In this document: positions 28,183 to 37,862 of the stretch, one piece after another
How positions within the stretch are numbered: position 1 is the first letter of the stretch
Layout: each line of letters opens with the position of its first letter
Origin: Dyadobacter linearis
Lineage (GTDB): Bacteria; Bacteroidota; Bacteroidia; Cytophagales; Spirosomataceae
Reading direction: 5' to 3'
Assembly: GCF_907165045.1 (NCBI RefSeq)
Contig: NZ_CAJRAU010000003.1
Location: 124,001-188,000 of the forward strand
DNA length: 64,000 nt
Position numbers and translations under genes: made by a program
Notes under the pieces: generated by a model
Seen by the model: only the letters and a program-made list of their open reading frames with translations
Databases searched by the model: none
What the model was told of the DNA's origin: nothing

Positions 28183-29055
28183 CTAATTTGCGGTGCGGTA
28201 GGTCACGTCGATATTCATTTTGCCTTTCCATTTCGGGATCGGCTTACCGAGCTCCCAGTGTATTGCATTGATAATCAGTCGCTGGAAAGGTTCGAGTTTA
28301 AAATCGTCTGGATGCCCGAGGGTCGTCATGAAAATTTTGGCCCCAAATGAATTGGTACCTGTCCACGCAACCGGATTTTCAATCGCTTCTTTGTCTGCAT
28401 TCACGGCTTTACCTGTCAAAAGTAAAGTAGAGCCCTTGGTAGGATAATCCGGCAGGACGCGATACAGCCACGATCTGGCATGAAACGGGCCGGTTACGCC
28501 GGTCAATATAGGGTTGCTGGCCTGGTCCGGATTTACGGTTACATCCGTGCTGCTTTCGTGTCCATAGTGCGTGTGCTTGGCTGCGCCGCCCCATCCCGGA
28601 GGCGAATTCAGTGCAAACTCTCCGAATGCATTCCACTTTTCACTTTCGTGTCCTTTTGGAAAATTGAATGCATGCGTAGTTGTCCGGAAGCCCATTAACG
28701 GTTTCCCGGATTTCAAGTAAGCATCAATATGAGCAAGCTGCTCCTTGGGTAACTGTCTCCATCTGAGATAGAAAATGGCAAGATCCGCATCCTTTAATGC
28801 TTCCAGCCCCGGGATATTTTTTTCATCATTAGGACCGTCTTTTGCTTTCAGGAAAATCGTTTTCATCCCGTAATTTTTTTCCAGCTCGGCTGCTACGATC
28901 GGCAACGTTTCTTCTCCGCTATATTCATGATCGCCGGTAACGAACACAACTACCGGTTTCTTTTTCTGCGCCTGAGCGCCGCTGTTTGTGAAGATATTTA
29001 TTGATAATGCACAGATCAGAAGCCATATAAGGCGGCAGGTACGAAATTTATTCAT
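28183..29055 (-). CDS. ThuA domain-containing exported protein
   Basis: 290 residues. A signal peptide (about 1-29, 'TNSGAQA') is followed by a ThuA domain with a class-I-glutaminase-like fold: 'VVFVTGDHEYSGEETLP' at the start, 'DLAIFYLRWRQLP', 'PLMGFRTTTHAF' and 'MTTLGHPDDF' near the end. ThuA was first linked to trehalose utilisation in rhizobia. In Bacteroidota and Planctomycetota the exported versions often sit beside dehydrogenase/cytochrome fusions, as here, which suggests a shared role in sugar oxidation. The catalytic mechanism is not established. It is the first gene of a two-gene operon. Confidence 0.88.
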   Translation of the reverse strand: MNKFRTCRLIWLLICALSINIFTNSGAQAQKKKPVVVFVTGDHEYSGEETLPIVAAELEKNYGMKTIFLKAKDGPNDEKNIPGLEALKDADLAIFYLRWRQLPKEQLAHIDAYLKSGKPLMGFRTTTHAFNFPKGHESEKWNAFGEFALNSPPGWGGAAKHTHYGHESSTDVTVNPDQASNPILTGVTGPFHARSWLYRVLPDYPTKGSTLLLTGKAVNADKEAIENPVAWTGTNSFGAKIFMTTLGHPDDFKLEPFQRLIINAIHWELGKPIPKWKGKMNIDVTYRTAN

Positions 29056-29267
29056 GTCAGGCTATTAAGAGTTTAGAATTATAAATCCAAAATAACGGAA
29101 TACTACCCGGGTTGCGGCACACCTTTCATGTAATTTTAAGATTGTCCAACTCCGCAGCCTCCCTACATCAGACTCGCAAATCCAATTTTTCCCTTACTTA
29201 GTGATAATATTGATTAGAAATACGCATGCAAGTTATTGCTGGTTAAAAGCAAAAACAGGATAGTGCC

Positions 29268-29717
29268 TCAGCGTATTTCGAATTCCGACAGTAATTGAGA
29301 AAGTTCGGAAGTAGTGATCGTATGTTCGTACCCCTTGTCGCGAAGCCCTTCGATCAGCACTTTATCGCCGGTCCATAGTTTGCAATCGAGGTAATTGGTG
29401 AGGGCAACAAACGGAGTATCGTTGATATCTATATCCATTAAAAGTGTCTCAGCCCTCAGCATTTCTACCGGCGGAATGAGTTGCTCATTTATGAATATAA
29501 TGTTTGCGGTAACGAGTTTTTGTAGTTCGGCTAACTCGTAAGGTTCCAGTTTAGTAAGCTTTAATAGCTTTCCCTGATGCTTTGATATTTCAGCTTCCAG
29601 AAAATTGCAGGTAAAAAATTCGAAATGCTTCTTCGAATTAATCAAAATATGGTCAATCCGGCTTGAAGAGTTTAATATTCCGCTGAAAACAATATTAGTG
29701 TCTACGACGATCCTCAT
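29268..29717 (-). CDS. PIN-domain toxin of a type II toxin-antitoxin pair
   Basis: 149 residues from ATG 29717; a TTG at 29747 would overlap the antitoxin further and is unlikely. The PIN fold is shown by 'MRIVVDTNIVFSG' at the N-terminus, an acidic middle ('EAEISKHQ'), 'DINDTPFVALTNYL' and 'LWTGDKVLIEGL', which together give the acidic residues that bind Mg2+/Mn2+ in these RNases. The toxin would be expected to cleave RNA until bound by its partner. Its ATG overlaps the antitoxin stop as ATGA, a classic coupling arrangement. Confidence 0.88.
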   Translation of the reverse strand: MRIVVDTNIVFSGILNSSSRIDHILINSKKHFEFFTCNFLEAEISKHQGKLLKLTKLEPYELAELQKLVTANIIFINEQLIPPVEMLRAETLLMDIDINDTPFVALTNYLDCKLWTGDKVLIEGLRDKGYEHTITTSELSQLLSEFEIR

Positions 29718-29917
29718 TTGCTGTGCTGGCTGCCGTGCTCTTTCCACCAGCCTGCATTGATACTGCTCGCCATCTCATCAACCTCCTCCTGGTCTACCCG
29801 GAATTTGGAAGTAAGTTCTTTATAGCGCGCGAAATGAACGAACTCCTGAAGATCTTCAATGTCAACAGTAGCCGGCAGCCTGATTATTACTTCTTTGTCA
29901 GTTCTTTCAATTACCAT
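29714..29917 (-). CDS. Antitoxin partner of the PIN toxin
   Basis: 67 residues, acidic in the middle and basic at the C-terminus. The first ~25 residues ('VIERTDKEVIIRLPATV') look like a short beta-strand DNA-binding/dimerisation part, and the rest ('YKELTSKFRVDQEEVDEMA') like the toxin-wrapping helix. The role is inferred mainly from position: it precedes the PIN gene and overlaps it by 4 bp (ATGA). The pair probably autoregulates its own promoter in the 35-bp gap or farther upstream. Confidence 0.8.
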   Translation of the reverse strand: MVIERTDKEVIIRLPATVDIEDLQEFVHFARYKELTSKFRVDQEEVDEMASSINAGWWKEHGSQHSK

Positions 29918-29952
29918 GATGAATCTGTTTTAATCAAATTTAACAAAATAAC

Positions 29953-30687
29953 TCAAAAGAACCGCAGCCCCAATGTCAGTGACGCTCTGGATAAATCTAC
30001 GTGATCATCTTTCGATAAATGCAGGACTGTTGTGTGAAGAGGGGTTTCTTTTTTCATTCGGTAAATAGCCCCCATCATGGCGCTGCCGGTCAGGTTTAAT
30101 GCGAGGCGATTACCCAGCCTGCGCTCAATGCCAACACTCAGTCCCCACCCCATCGTATTTCCGGAAAATGTGAGCTGCTCCGCATTTGCTACCGCCTTGT
30201 TCCGATAAGGCTGGTAACCCAGCATAAAGGAACTGATCACGGAAGTTTTTAAGCTTTTCAAAACACTTCTGTAACTCACCGCGCCGCTTAAATGCTGGAT
30301 CAGTACACTTTCCGTCAGGCCGTCTTCCGAAGTAGCCTTACTCTGATACCGATCAAAAACCAATCCGAAACCGATCTGCTTCCAATAAAAGTAGGAGGCA
30401 TTTGCGCCAAAGGAAATACCCGATTTCAGATCATCAATGTATTTTTCCTCTGCCGAAGTTGGGATTATTCCCGACCTGAAAAGTCGTTTTGCCAACCCGC
30501 CATTCAACCCGAATTGCCAAGTGGGCACATAATGCTTTTCAGCGTCCTTTTCCTTGACCGTAACCGTATCTTCAACCCTATCTTTTTTCCACTCCGCACC
30601 CGCCCGATTTTGCGCATAAGTATGCAAAACAGGCAGCATAAGGGTCAAAATCAGCAGGATCAGTGCTTTTGTCATCGTTGAGCGCAT
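29953..30687 (-). CDS. Outer-membrane beta-barrel-like protein
   Basis: 244 residues from ATG 30687 (another ATG at 30675 is possible; the TTG at 30705 is less likely). A signal peptide ends near 'LHTYAQN', followed by a charged linker and alternating strands such as 'WQFGLNGGLAKRLF', 'ISFGANASYFYWKQIGFGLVF' and 'GWGLSVGIERRLGNRLALNL', finishing 'LTLGLRFF' with the terminal Phe typical of outer-membrane barrels inserted by BAM. The size suits an eight-stranded barrel. I cannot name its ligand. It stands between the toxin-antitoxin pair and a SusCD operon. Confidence 0.75.
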   Translation of the reverse strand: MRSTMTKALILLILTLMLPVLHTYAQNRAGAEWKKDRVEDTVTVKEKDAEKHYVPTWQFGLNGGLAKRLFRSGIIPTSAEEKYIDDLKSGISFGANASYFYWKQIGFGLVFDRYQSKATSEDGLTESVLIQHLSGAVSYRSVLKSLKTSVISSFMLGYQPYRNKAVANAEQLTFSGNTMGWGLSVGIERRLGNRLALNLTGSAMMGAIYRMKKETPLHTTVLHLSKDDHVDLSRASLTLGLRFF

Positions 30688-30752
30688 CAGGAATTGTGTT
30701 GCCAAAACTATCCAATTTTAGGTCAATATCGATTACCAGGTAGCATAATAAT

Positions 30753-30793
30753 ACAAAAGCGGCAAGGGAAGTTGGATCCCCTGCCGCTTTTTA
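30753..30793. terminator. Strong bidirectional terminator between SusD and the beta-barrel gene
   Basis: AAAAGCGGCA with AGGG (30755-30768) pairs with CCCCTGCCGCTTTT (30778-30791) with one mismatch, flanked by A/T runs on both sides. It lies 43 bp after the SusD stop (minus strand). Confidence 0.85.
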
Positions 30794-30833
30794 AGCATAT
30801 TAAAAAATGAGTTAAATACTGAGTTGCTGCGTG

Positions 30834-32417
30834 TCAGAAGTTGGCAACTTTGCCGGTATCCCACCACAAACGCGTTGCAATATCATCTTTTGCGCCCGTG
30901 CCCATTTTGGTTACCGCATCTGCAACGGCAGCAGTATTGCCATTTCTTTCCGCATTCACAAAAGGCATTCTTTTGATCCATTCATTCGCCGGAATAATAC
31001 CCCAATCTCCATTGCTGTCATTTTTGGCCACATGTGGGATTTTAGGATAACCGGTTCTTCTGAAATCCACCCACGCTTCCATTGTATTGGTGAAAGTATT
31101 AATGTATTTCTGGGTTATGATCTTTTCCAGTTTCAATTCATTCGAATCTGCATTGTTCCAGGCCACGGTAATGGTGGAAGAGGCAGTGAAGTTGTTACGG
31201 GCATCGATCGGATCAACGTAATTGATCGGCTTGCTCGTTGCGTCCGCGAGGTAAGCATCTACGCCGCCTGCACCCCAGTCAGCGAATGACAATCTAACGC
31301 CATTTTCATAATTGGTCTTCGGATCGCCTGCACCTGCCCAGCCTCTGAGTCCAGCCTCTGCTTTCAGAAAAGCAACTTCGGCGGCCGTAAAATTCCTTCT
31401 GGTTTGCACAGTCTGAAAGCTTTCAGCCACTTTCGAAAAAGGTACGTGATCTGCTTTCGCCTTGATAAAAGCACCATTGCGGATCCCTTTGTAAGGTACA
31501 GTTGGGTGATCTTTATACAACGCAGCGTTCGCCGCAGACATAGGTGCATAGAATTGCGAGATTCGCCCATCTTTTAAACCCACCAGGAAAGATTCCATCG
31601 GCGCACCCATGCGGGTATCATCCCATTCATAAGAAATCTGAGCCACGGGGATTTTTGCACCGTTCAGGGAATTAATAAAATTGTCAGCATTGGTCGTGAT
31701 CAAGCCGGCAGGATCAGCCATAGCCTTTTCACCCTCGGTTTTCGCCAGCGCAGGATCTACTTTTGAAAGGCGCATTGCCAATCTCAAACGAAGCGAGTTA
31801 ACCACTTTCTGCCACCGGGGAATACTGCCTGCGTAAGCTGTCGGATCAAATTTCCTGAACCCGGTGTACTCTTTATTTGCTGCAAGATCAACCTGGATAG
31901 AATCGAGCTGCTTGAAAAACATCGGGTACAATTCGGATTCTTTATCGTACAAAATCGAATTGGCAGTAGTACCATATTGAGAATAAATGACCGGCCCGTG
32001 CGCTGCTGTTAACTTGGACATTGCAGCAATACGGATCAATTTAGCCCATGTAGCAAACAGCGGCAGGTTATTGTCAGCCGCTAGCTGGATCACCTGTTTT
32101 GCTGGGGACATTACACTACCATATACCCGGTCCCAATAGGTGTTCCAGCGAATGTAGTAAGTGGTATTGTTTACATTACCAACAAAATCCGTAGGTGTTC
32201 CCATGAATCCCATCCAGTTGTCAGCCCAAAGATCCTCTTCGATCTGGTGACCGTTGAGATTGAAGATCATGTTGGAAAACGGTGAACCTACCAGGTTGAA
32301 ATCCTGCTTCAGCAACTCGTCTGAAATCTGGTTCGGGTTTTTATTTATCTCTTCAAAATTGTCTGTACACGCCGCGAACGCGATCAGTGATACCAGGGCA
32401 ATGAATATTTTTTTCAT
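30834..32417 (-). CDS. SusD/RagB-like outer-membrane lipoprotein
   Basis: 527 residues. A lipoprotein signal with Cys17 ('AFAACTDNFEEINKNPN') places it on the outer membrane, and the 'NFEEINKNPN' opening is typical of the SusD-like type 2 group. SusD proteins cap the SusC barrel and capture the substrate. TPR-like helices occur in the first half and a long substrate-binding loop region in the second. It starts 19 bp downstream of the SusC stop, in an operon. No glycoside hydrolase or peptidase lies in the same operon, so the substrate is open. Confidence 0.93.
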   Translation of the reverse strand: MKKIFIALVSLIAFAACTDNFEEINKNPNQISDELLKQDFNLVGSPFSNMIFNLNGHQIEEDLWADNWMGFMGTPTDFVGNVNNTTYYIRWNTYWDRVYGSVMSPAKQVIQLAADNNLPLFATWAKLIRIAAMSKLTAAHGPVIYSQYGTTANSILYDKESELYPMFFKQLDSIQVDLAANKEYTGFRKFDPTAYAGSIPRWQKVVNSLRLRLAMRLSKVDPALAKTEGEKAMADPAGLITTNADNFINSLNGAKIPVAQISYEWDDTRMGAPMESFLVGLKDGRISQFYAPMSAANAALYKDHPTVPYKGIRNGAFIKAKADHVPFSKVAESFQTVQTRRNFTAAEVAFLKAEAGLRGWAGAGDPKTNYENGVRLSFADWGAGGVDAYLADATSKPINYVDPIDARNNFTASSTITVAWNNADSNELKLEKIITQKYINTFTNTMEAWVDFRRTGYPKIPHVAKNDSNGDWGIIPANEWIKRMPFVNAERNGNTAAVADAVTKMGTGAKDDIATRLWWDTGKVANF

Positions 32418-32436
32418 ATCAATGATTTTAGAGTTT

Positions 32437-35400
32437 TTAGAATGTAACCTTTAGGTTCAAGCCGTAAGACCTTGTTGCGGGCAAACCGAACACGTCGGTA
32501 GACTGCATCGCATTGTTGGTAGTCATCGCCTGTTCCGGATCGAAAGGTGCTTTTTTGTAGAAGAAGAACAAGTTCCTGCCTACGAATGAGATAGAAGCAT
32601 CTCTAAATACAGGGTTTGCAGCTTTGCTTTTCAGGTTGTAGCCGATTACAAATTGTCCCAGTCTGACATTGGTTCTTGAAAACACATAAGGTTCCATGAT
32701 CTTGTTTCTGTCACCGATCGCAGAATAGTACGTGTACGGAGCAATGGAAGTAACTGCCGCACCCTCAGGTGTAACTGCATTAATGGCCATTGTTCCCGCA
32801 TCTCTCGCCTCGGCAGATTTTTCACTTACACCGTAAGAATCCAGGAATGCCTCAGTTTTGGAGAATGCGACACCACCAAATTTACCATTCACGAGAACGC
32901 TTGCGAAGAAGTTGCGATAGCTCACATTGTTCGTCCATCCCAAAAGAAGCTTAGGGTTTACATTACCCACCAGTTCCTGCTTGGCAGCTTTGGTAGGAAC
33001 GCCATTTTTGTCCAGAATGATCGCTCCTGCATCGTTTCTTGCAAACTTGAAAATGTATACATCATTGAAAGAACCACCTGCTTTGATGATCGACGCAAAA
33101 CCTTCATCGTCGCCACCCACCTGATAGTTAGGGTTTGAAGTGATCAGTTCTACGATCTTGTTTTTGTTTTGAGAAGCATTTACTGTCGTGTTCCAGCTAA
33201 AATTGTCGGTGCGGAAAGGCTCAGCATTCAGCGTAAACTCAAATCCATGGTTTTCGATCCTTCCTGCATTCACAAAATAGGTCGTATATCCTGAACCCGA
33301 CGGCGCTGCAAGCGAAAGGAACTGATTGGTACTCGCGCCATTGTAGTAAGTGAAATCAGCGCCTAACCGGTTTTTGAAAAATTTCATTTCAAGACCATAT
33401 TCATTCGCTACGATTTTTTCAGGTTTCAGGTTGGTAAACGGAACCTGCGTAGGTCTGTTGATACCACCAATACCCGTTGGTCCGCCCGCTCCGCCGATGG
33501 TGCTCAATGGAAGCACCCTGTTATATGGTACTTCGTTGGCAGTTTGCGAGAACGAAGCCCTTACTTTCAGCAATGAAATCGCCTGAGGCAGATCAATCAT
33601 CTGACTGATTACTGCTGATCCACCGATAGATGGGTAAAAGTAAGATTGGTTACCGGTAAGCGCCAGCGTAGAAGCCCAGTCATTACGTCCGGCCAGATCC
33701 AGAAAGAGGAAATCCTTGAACCCAAGTGACAAGTTAGCGAATGCGCCTTGCTTAACGGTTTTGCTGTAATCCGGGTGATTATTGAAAATCACATTGTAAG
33801 GCATGTTCGCAAATGTGAATACGTTCGGATATTGAAGCGACACCGTACCGTTTGCAACGCTCAGCCCATCGAAGTACGTATTTTTCTGGAAGCTGAGACC
33901 AGCCAATGCATTCACACTGAAATCCCCAAAGTTAGTATTGTAGCTCAGGATACCATCTGTGTAAATTGCCTGATCTGTGTATTTGTTATAAGCCCAGGTA
34001 CCGTTCGGGCTCACACTCACTGAGTTACCACCCGCCGCGTAACGCTTATCGTCCAGTACATTATTATAATCGATATTACCCCTTACCTCGAATTTCAGGT
34101 TTTCCAGAATGTCGTACGACAGCTTCATATTGGCGATGATCCTTCTGTACGTTTGCAGCTTCGGGTTTTTGTTCAATTCCCAGTAAGGATTGTTCTGCTT
34201 CTCTTCGGTCGAATACCAGTTCATTTTATCCATATTCCGTTCTTCGTTGAATAAGGAGTACCCGTTTTTGAAGCTATTGAAGTCACGATCTCTGGCAAAC
34301 AGGTACAGCCCCGTCAGCGGGTTGTTGTAGTAACCTGCACCCGGACGGTTTTTAGATGTTTCCGCAGATAAAATCACCCCTGAACTGATCGTGATCTTGT
34401 CTTTCAGCAGCCTGGTGCTTTGTCTGAACGAGAAGTTGTTCTTATTGTAGGTGTTTGTTGGCATTACACCTTTGGACGAAATATTGGCGTAAGAAAAATA
34501 AACGTTCGTCTTCGCATTCCCTCCGGTGATTGATACCGAGTTGGTAAATGTAGCCCCGGTCTGGAAGAAATCTTTGATATAATCTTTCTGGTAACTGTCT
34601 GATTTAACCTCAGGAGTTCCCACCGGAGTCCAGCTGTAATCTCCACCCACCGTACCATAACGATACTGGAAATCAGGAAGACCGGATACTTGCTCCAAAA
34701 CTGCGCTGGAATTGAAATCCACAGACAATTTTCCTTCCTGTCCCTTTTTGGTTGTAATCAAAATCACACCATTTGCACCCTGGCTACCATAAAGAATAGC
34801 CGCATTCGCTCCTCTCAAAATGCTGATACTTTCGATATCCGCAGGGTTGATAGCAGAAAGTCCGTCTCCTCCATCTGTTCCGCCGTAAGAACCCGGCTGC
34901 CCGCCTTTGTTATTCACCATAGGAATACCATCAATTACATAAAGCGCCTCACTGGAACCCTGCAACGATTTATTTCCCCGAAGAACAGCGCGCGTAGAAC
35001 CACCTGCACCTGAGCTACTTACCTTGATATCAATACCCGCTGCCTTACCGTTAAGGGCATCAACAAAGTTGGTATTGGCAGCCTGGCGCAATTCGGTACC
35101 GCCTATTTGCTGGGTTGCATAAGTCAGTGCTTTTTTATCGCGCTGGATACCAAGTGCTGTTACCACTACTTCTTCAAGCACAGCAGAGGATGTTTCGAGA
35201 ACCACATCCAAGGTACTTTGCGCCCCAACTGTAACTTCTTTGCTATTGAAACCTATTGACGAAAACACCAGAATCGTCCCGTCGTTCGGAACGTCGAGCG
35301 TGTATTTACCCTCGGCATCGGTGATTGTACCTGTTTCGCTTCCTTTGATCAAAACAGTAGTCCCCGGCACAGCCTCGCCTTTGCTGTCGGTTACTCTACC

Positions 35401-35565
35401 TGTAACAGGTTTTACATTCAGGCGTGGTTTGACGGTTACTTTCAAATTGTTCCCCAGCGTCATAGGTGCAGCAAACGATGCGCCCACGGAAGCTGAAAGA
35501 AGGACCATTTGGTAAAAAGTAAGTTTCATCCACATGGGACACTTTACTTCTTGCTTTCTTTTCAT
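32437..35565 (-). CDS. SusC/RagA family TonB-dependent outer-membrane transporter
   Basis: 1042 residues. After a signal peptide (about 1-33) come a CarboxypepD_reg-like domain (about 52-135, 'GRVTDSKGEAVPGTTVLIKG'), a TonB-box-like 'LEEVVVTALG', a plug domain with the SusC signature 'GSSEALYVIDGIPMVNN' and 'ANAAILYGSQGANGVILITTKKG', and a 22-strand barrel ending 'SYGLNLKVTF'. It imports oligomers across the outer membrane together with SusD. The N-terminus lacks the secretin/STN domain used for anti-sigma signalling, and no FecI/FecR pair is adjacent. Confidence 0.95.
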   Translation of the reverse strand: MKRKQEVKCPMWMKLTFYQMVLLSASVGASFAAPMTLGNNLKVTVKPRLNVKPVTGRVTDSKGEAVPGTTVLIKGSETGTITDAEGKYTLDVPNDGTILVFSSIGFNSKEVTVGAQSTLDVVLETSSAVLEEVVVTALGIQRDKKALTYATQQIGGTELRQAANTNFVDALNGKAAGIDIKVSSSGAGGSTRAVLRGNKSLQGSSEALYVIDGIPMVNNKGGQPGSYGGTDGGDGLSAINPADIESISILRGANAAILYGSQGANGVILITTKKGQEGKLSVDFNSSAVLEQVSGLPDFQYRYGTVGGDYSWTPVGTPEVKSDSYQKDYIKDFFQTGATFTNSVSITGGNAKTNVYFSYANISSKGVMPTNTYNKNNFSFRQSTRLLKDKITISSGVILSAETSKNRPGAGYYNNPLTGLYLFARDRDFNSFKNGYSLFNEERNMDKMNWYSTEEKQNNPYWELNKNPKLQTYRRIIANMKLSYDILENLKFEVRGNIDYNNVLDDKRYAAGGNSVSVSPNGTWAYNKYTDQAIYTDGILSYNTNFGDFSVNALAGLSFQKNTYFDGLSVANGTVSLQYPNVFTFANMPYNVIFNNHPDYSKTVKQGAFANLSLGFKDFLFLDLAGRNDWASTLALTGNQSYFYPSIGGSAVISQMIDLPQAISLLKVRASFSQTANEVPYNRVLPLSTIGGAGGPTGIGGINRPTQVPFTNLKPEKIVANEYGLEMKFFKNRLGADFTYYNGASTNQFLSLAAPSGSGYTTYFVNAGRIENHGFEFTLNAEPFRTDNFSWNTTVNASQNKNKIVELITSNPNYQVGGDDEGFASIIKAGGSFNDVYIFKFARNDAGAIILDKNGVPTKAAKQELVGNVNPKLLLGWTNNVSYRNFFASVLVNGKFGGVAFSKTEAFLDSYGVSEKSAEARDAGTMAINAVTPEGAAVTSIAPYTYYSAIGDRNKIMEPYVFSRTNVRLGQFVIGYNLKSKAANPVFRDASISFVGRNLFFFYKKAPFDPEQAMTTNNAMQSTDVFGLPATRSYGLNLKVTF

Positions 35566-36323
35566 AATGATTGTTGTTAAATGTTAAGAAAAATTTGGCA
35601 TGGAGGCTCCATACATCCGGAAGGATGATCAAAGCGTTGAAAGCCTTAAAGTGGTTAGCTATAAAGCACTTATTCTGTTAGGGGACGTAGAGTATTAAAT
35701 CATAGGCAAGCGGTACTTTGGCAAATTAGAGGTTAAACAATCGATTAAATAAGATCTTCACCTGCAATGCGCAGCGCAATATTTTAAAATATTTTAATTT
35801 CTTCCTCTACCGAATTCTTGGACGGAATATTATTCGGTGTAAGTGAATTTTGCTCTGTTTAACCTTCGTAGTGAGCTACCCGTGCCGGGATACTGGAAGG
35901 TTATGTAATATTCTTGTTGAGAGAATCCGGGTTTATTATCAAGTATACCGACCTTATAGAATATTCGGCATTCTTTAATTCGGTGAAATTTAAATGTATT
36001 TCACAACACTAACAATTTATTTCGAAAAATTTAATTGCACTAAACTAATATTCCGGCTGAAATGCAATTTCAGGTATCAAAAGCTGAACTTTTCCATTGC
36101 CGTAAAATATTATTTGTCGAAGAAACATTTATAAGTACGGAATATTTTGACTGCGTGCTCGAAGACGCTGCTCCATAATCTATGGTTTGTATAGATTATG
36201 TGATAATAAGGCAATGTTAGCACAAAGTCCACCTAAAACAGCATAGATTAAGCTGTCGGATTAATGCGGTGATTACCAGAACTAGTATTAAAAGAAGATA
36301 AAGCTAAGAGACAGAGTCGCTGC
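35566..36323. other. 758-bp intergenic region upstream of susC
   Basis: AT-rich spacer with no supported gene and no consensus -7 box that I can find. It holds two small hairpins close to the susC start (ATGGAGGCTCCAT at 35600-35612 and CATCC/GGATG at 35614-35627) that would lie in the susC 5' leader, and a perfect 10-bp dyad at 36174-36200. Its length suggests regulatory content or an unrecognised small RNA. Confidence 0.6.
36174..36200. promoter_or_regulatory. Perfect dyad, possible operator or terminator
   Basis: CATAATCTAT (36174-36183) and ATAGATTATG (36191-36200) are exact inverted copies around a 7-bp spacer, about 125 bp after the DUF1761 start and 610 bp upstream of susC. There is no T-run, so an operator is more likely than a terminator. 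Confidence 0.5.
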
Positions 36324-36737
36324 CTACTCGTATTTGCGCCAGCCACCAAGGATGCTACCGGTAATACCATAAACGATAGCACTTACACCGCCGTCGATCA
36401 GTGATAATAGCAGAGGTTTGAAAGAAAACATATCCTTCACGACGGTTTCCAGCAAGACGAAGACTACCCCAAAGAGCAGCCCGATCAGGAGACCGGCGAA
36501 TGACGATTTAACAGGGATTTTGGTAAAAACCCAGGCGATCGTATACGCCGTGAAAGAAGAAGAAACGATACTTGCGAGATAAGGAGCCGGGCTTGTAGCT
36601 GCTTTGATCTGCTCCGGTGTGAATCCGTTCAACGCTATCCAGGTATCAGAAAATGCGCCATACCATAAAGCCGGAATCACTTGCCCTATCACTACGCACA
36701 CCAGCACGGCCCAAAGATTGACAGATTGTTTTCTCAT
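36324..36737 (-). CDS. DUF1761 domain-containing membrane protein
   Basis: 137 residues with four predicted membrane helices (about 8-28, 50-70, 78-98 and 108-128). 'AVLVCVVIGQVIPALWYGAFSDTWI' at the N-terminus is typical of DUF1761 proteins, where a small Trp-Tyr-Gly motif follows the first helix. The function is unknown. It stands as a single gene between the susC upstream region and queG and probably has its own promoter in the 78-bp gap. Confidence 0.8.
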   Translation of the reverse strand: MRKQSVNLWAVLVCVVIGQVIPALWYGAFSDTWIALNGFTPEQIKAATSPAPYLASIVSSSFTAYTIAWVFTKIPVKSSFAGLLIGLLFGVVFVLLETVVKDMFSFKPLLLSLIDGGVSAIVYGITGSILGGWRKYE

Positions 36738-36815
36738 AATATTGAGTGTGTTTTTCAGTCATCGAAAGGAACTCCCGAGCCCAAATATAAAAGGATTACC
36801 TATTAGTTGTGCTTT

Positions 36816-37763
36816 TTATTTAGAGGATATAACAAAATCTATATTCCGCCTCAAACCATCAAATTTGGCCCTTTTTATGGGCGACCGTTTGAAAATTTCT
36901 TTAAACACTTCCTCCGTAATTTCCAGCCAATCGCTCATTTGATAGCCTGCCACCGTTTCCTGCAGGTTGAATTCTGGTGTGGTATGCGGCTTCGAAAACC
37001 GGTTCCAAGGACACACATCCTGACAGATATCACAGCCAAAAATCCAATTGTCGAACTTCCCGCGCACGTCCTCCGGTATTGCCTCTTTCAGTTCGATCGT
37101 GTAGTAGCTGATGCACTTACTACCGTCCACCACGAACGGTTCCGTGATCGCATCGGTCGGGCAGGCATCGATGCAGCGGGTGCAGGTTCCGCAATAATCC
37201 TGGACCGGACCGTCGGGTGCCAGTTCAAGGTCGCAAATGATTTCTCCTATAAAAAAGAAACTGCCCATGTCGCGGTTCAGCAGGTTCGAATGCTTGCCCA
37301 CCCAGCCCAGTCCGCTTTTTGCAGCCCACACTTTGTCCATCACCGGCGCCGAATCGGTAAACACGCGTCCATTTACTTCGCCCACCTCTTCGCTGATCGC
37401 AAGCATTAATGCGGCCAGCTTCTCTTTCAGTACAACATGGTAATCTGTCCCGTAAGCGTATTTGGAGATTTTGAGGTCTTCGTCTCCTTCGGGCAGGCGT
37501 TTTTCGGGATAATAATTGAGGAGTACGGAAATAACGCTTTTAGCGCCCTCCACCAATTTGGTCGGATCAAGGCGCTTGTCAAAATGGTTGGCCATATAGC
37601 CCATCGCGCCATTCTGCCCTTTTTTCAGCCAGTTTTCCAGCCTCGGCGCTTCGTCTTTCAGAAATTCGGCTTTGGAGATCCCGCAGAAGTCGAAACCTAC
37701 TTCCGTCGCCTTCCTCTTCACGAACTCACTCCTTTCCTGGCTTACTAGATCTGCGGTCGTCAT
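36816..37763 (-). CDS. queG: Epoxyqueuosine reductase QueG
   Basis: 315 residues. It performs the last step of queuosine synthesis, reducing epoxyqueuosine in tRNA with cobalamin and two 4Fe-4S clusters. The cluster ligands are in '[18 protein letters not shown]' and '[15 protein letters not shown]', and '[26 protein letters not shown]' is the conserved active-site region. The C-terminal HEAT-like extension of longer QueG forms is absent, as in many Bacteroidota. A TAAATTTG box on the minus strand (37768-37775) is only 5 bp from the ATG, so either the message is leaderless or the box is chance. Confidence 0.95.
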   Translation of the reverse strand: MTTADLVSQERSEFVKRKATEVGFDFCGISKAEFLKDEAPRLENWLKKGQNGAMGYMANHFDKRLDPTKLVEGAKSVISVLLNYYPEKRLPEGDEDLKISKYAYGTDYHVVLKEKLAALMLAISEEVGEVNGRVFTDSAPVMDKVWAAKSGLGWVGKHSNLLNRDMGSFFFIGEIICDLELAPDGPVQDYCGTCTRCIDACPTDAITEPFVVDGSKCISYYTIELKEAIPEDVRGKFDNWIFGCDICQDVCPWNRFSKPHTTPEFNLQETVAGYQMSDWLEITEEVFKEIFKRSPIKRAKFDGLRRNIDFVISSK

Positions 37764-37862
37764 CTTGCAAATTTACAAATTGATTGTAAAATGCCATCTT
37801 GTCAGTAATTTAGCTCTGGCAAAATAATTTACTCTTAATGGGGCATTGCATAAGTCACGTTA

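Noticed and set aside
36807..37409. 200-codon plus-strand frame opposite queG
   Set aside because: It runs antisense to the conserved iron-sulfur motifs of queG and lacks any recognisable protein pattern.
37768..37775. TAAATTTG box upstream of queG as a promoter
   Set aside because: It is only 5 bp from the ATG, which would require a leaderless message; I did not list it as a feature.
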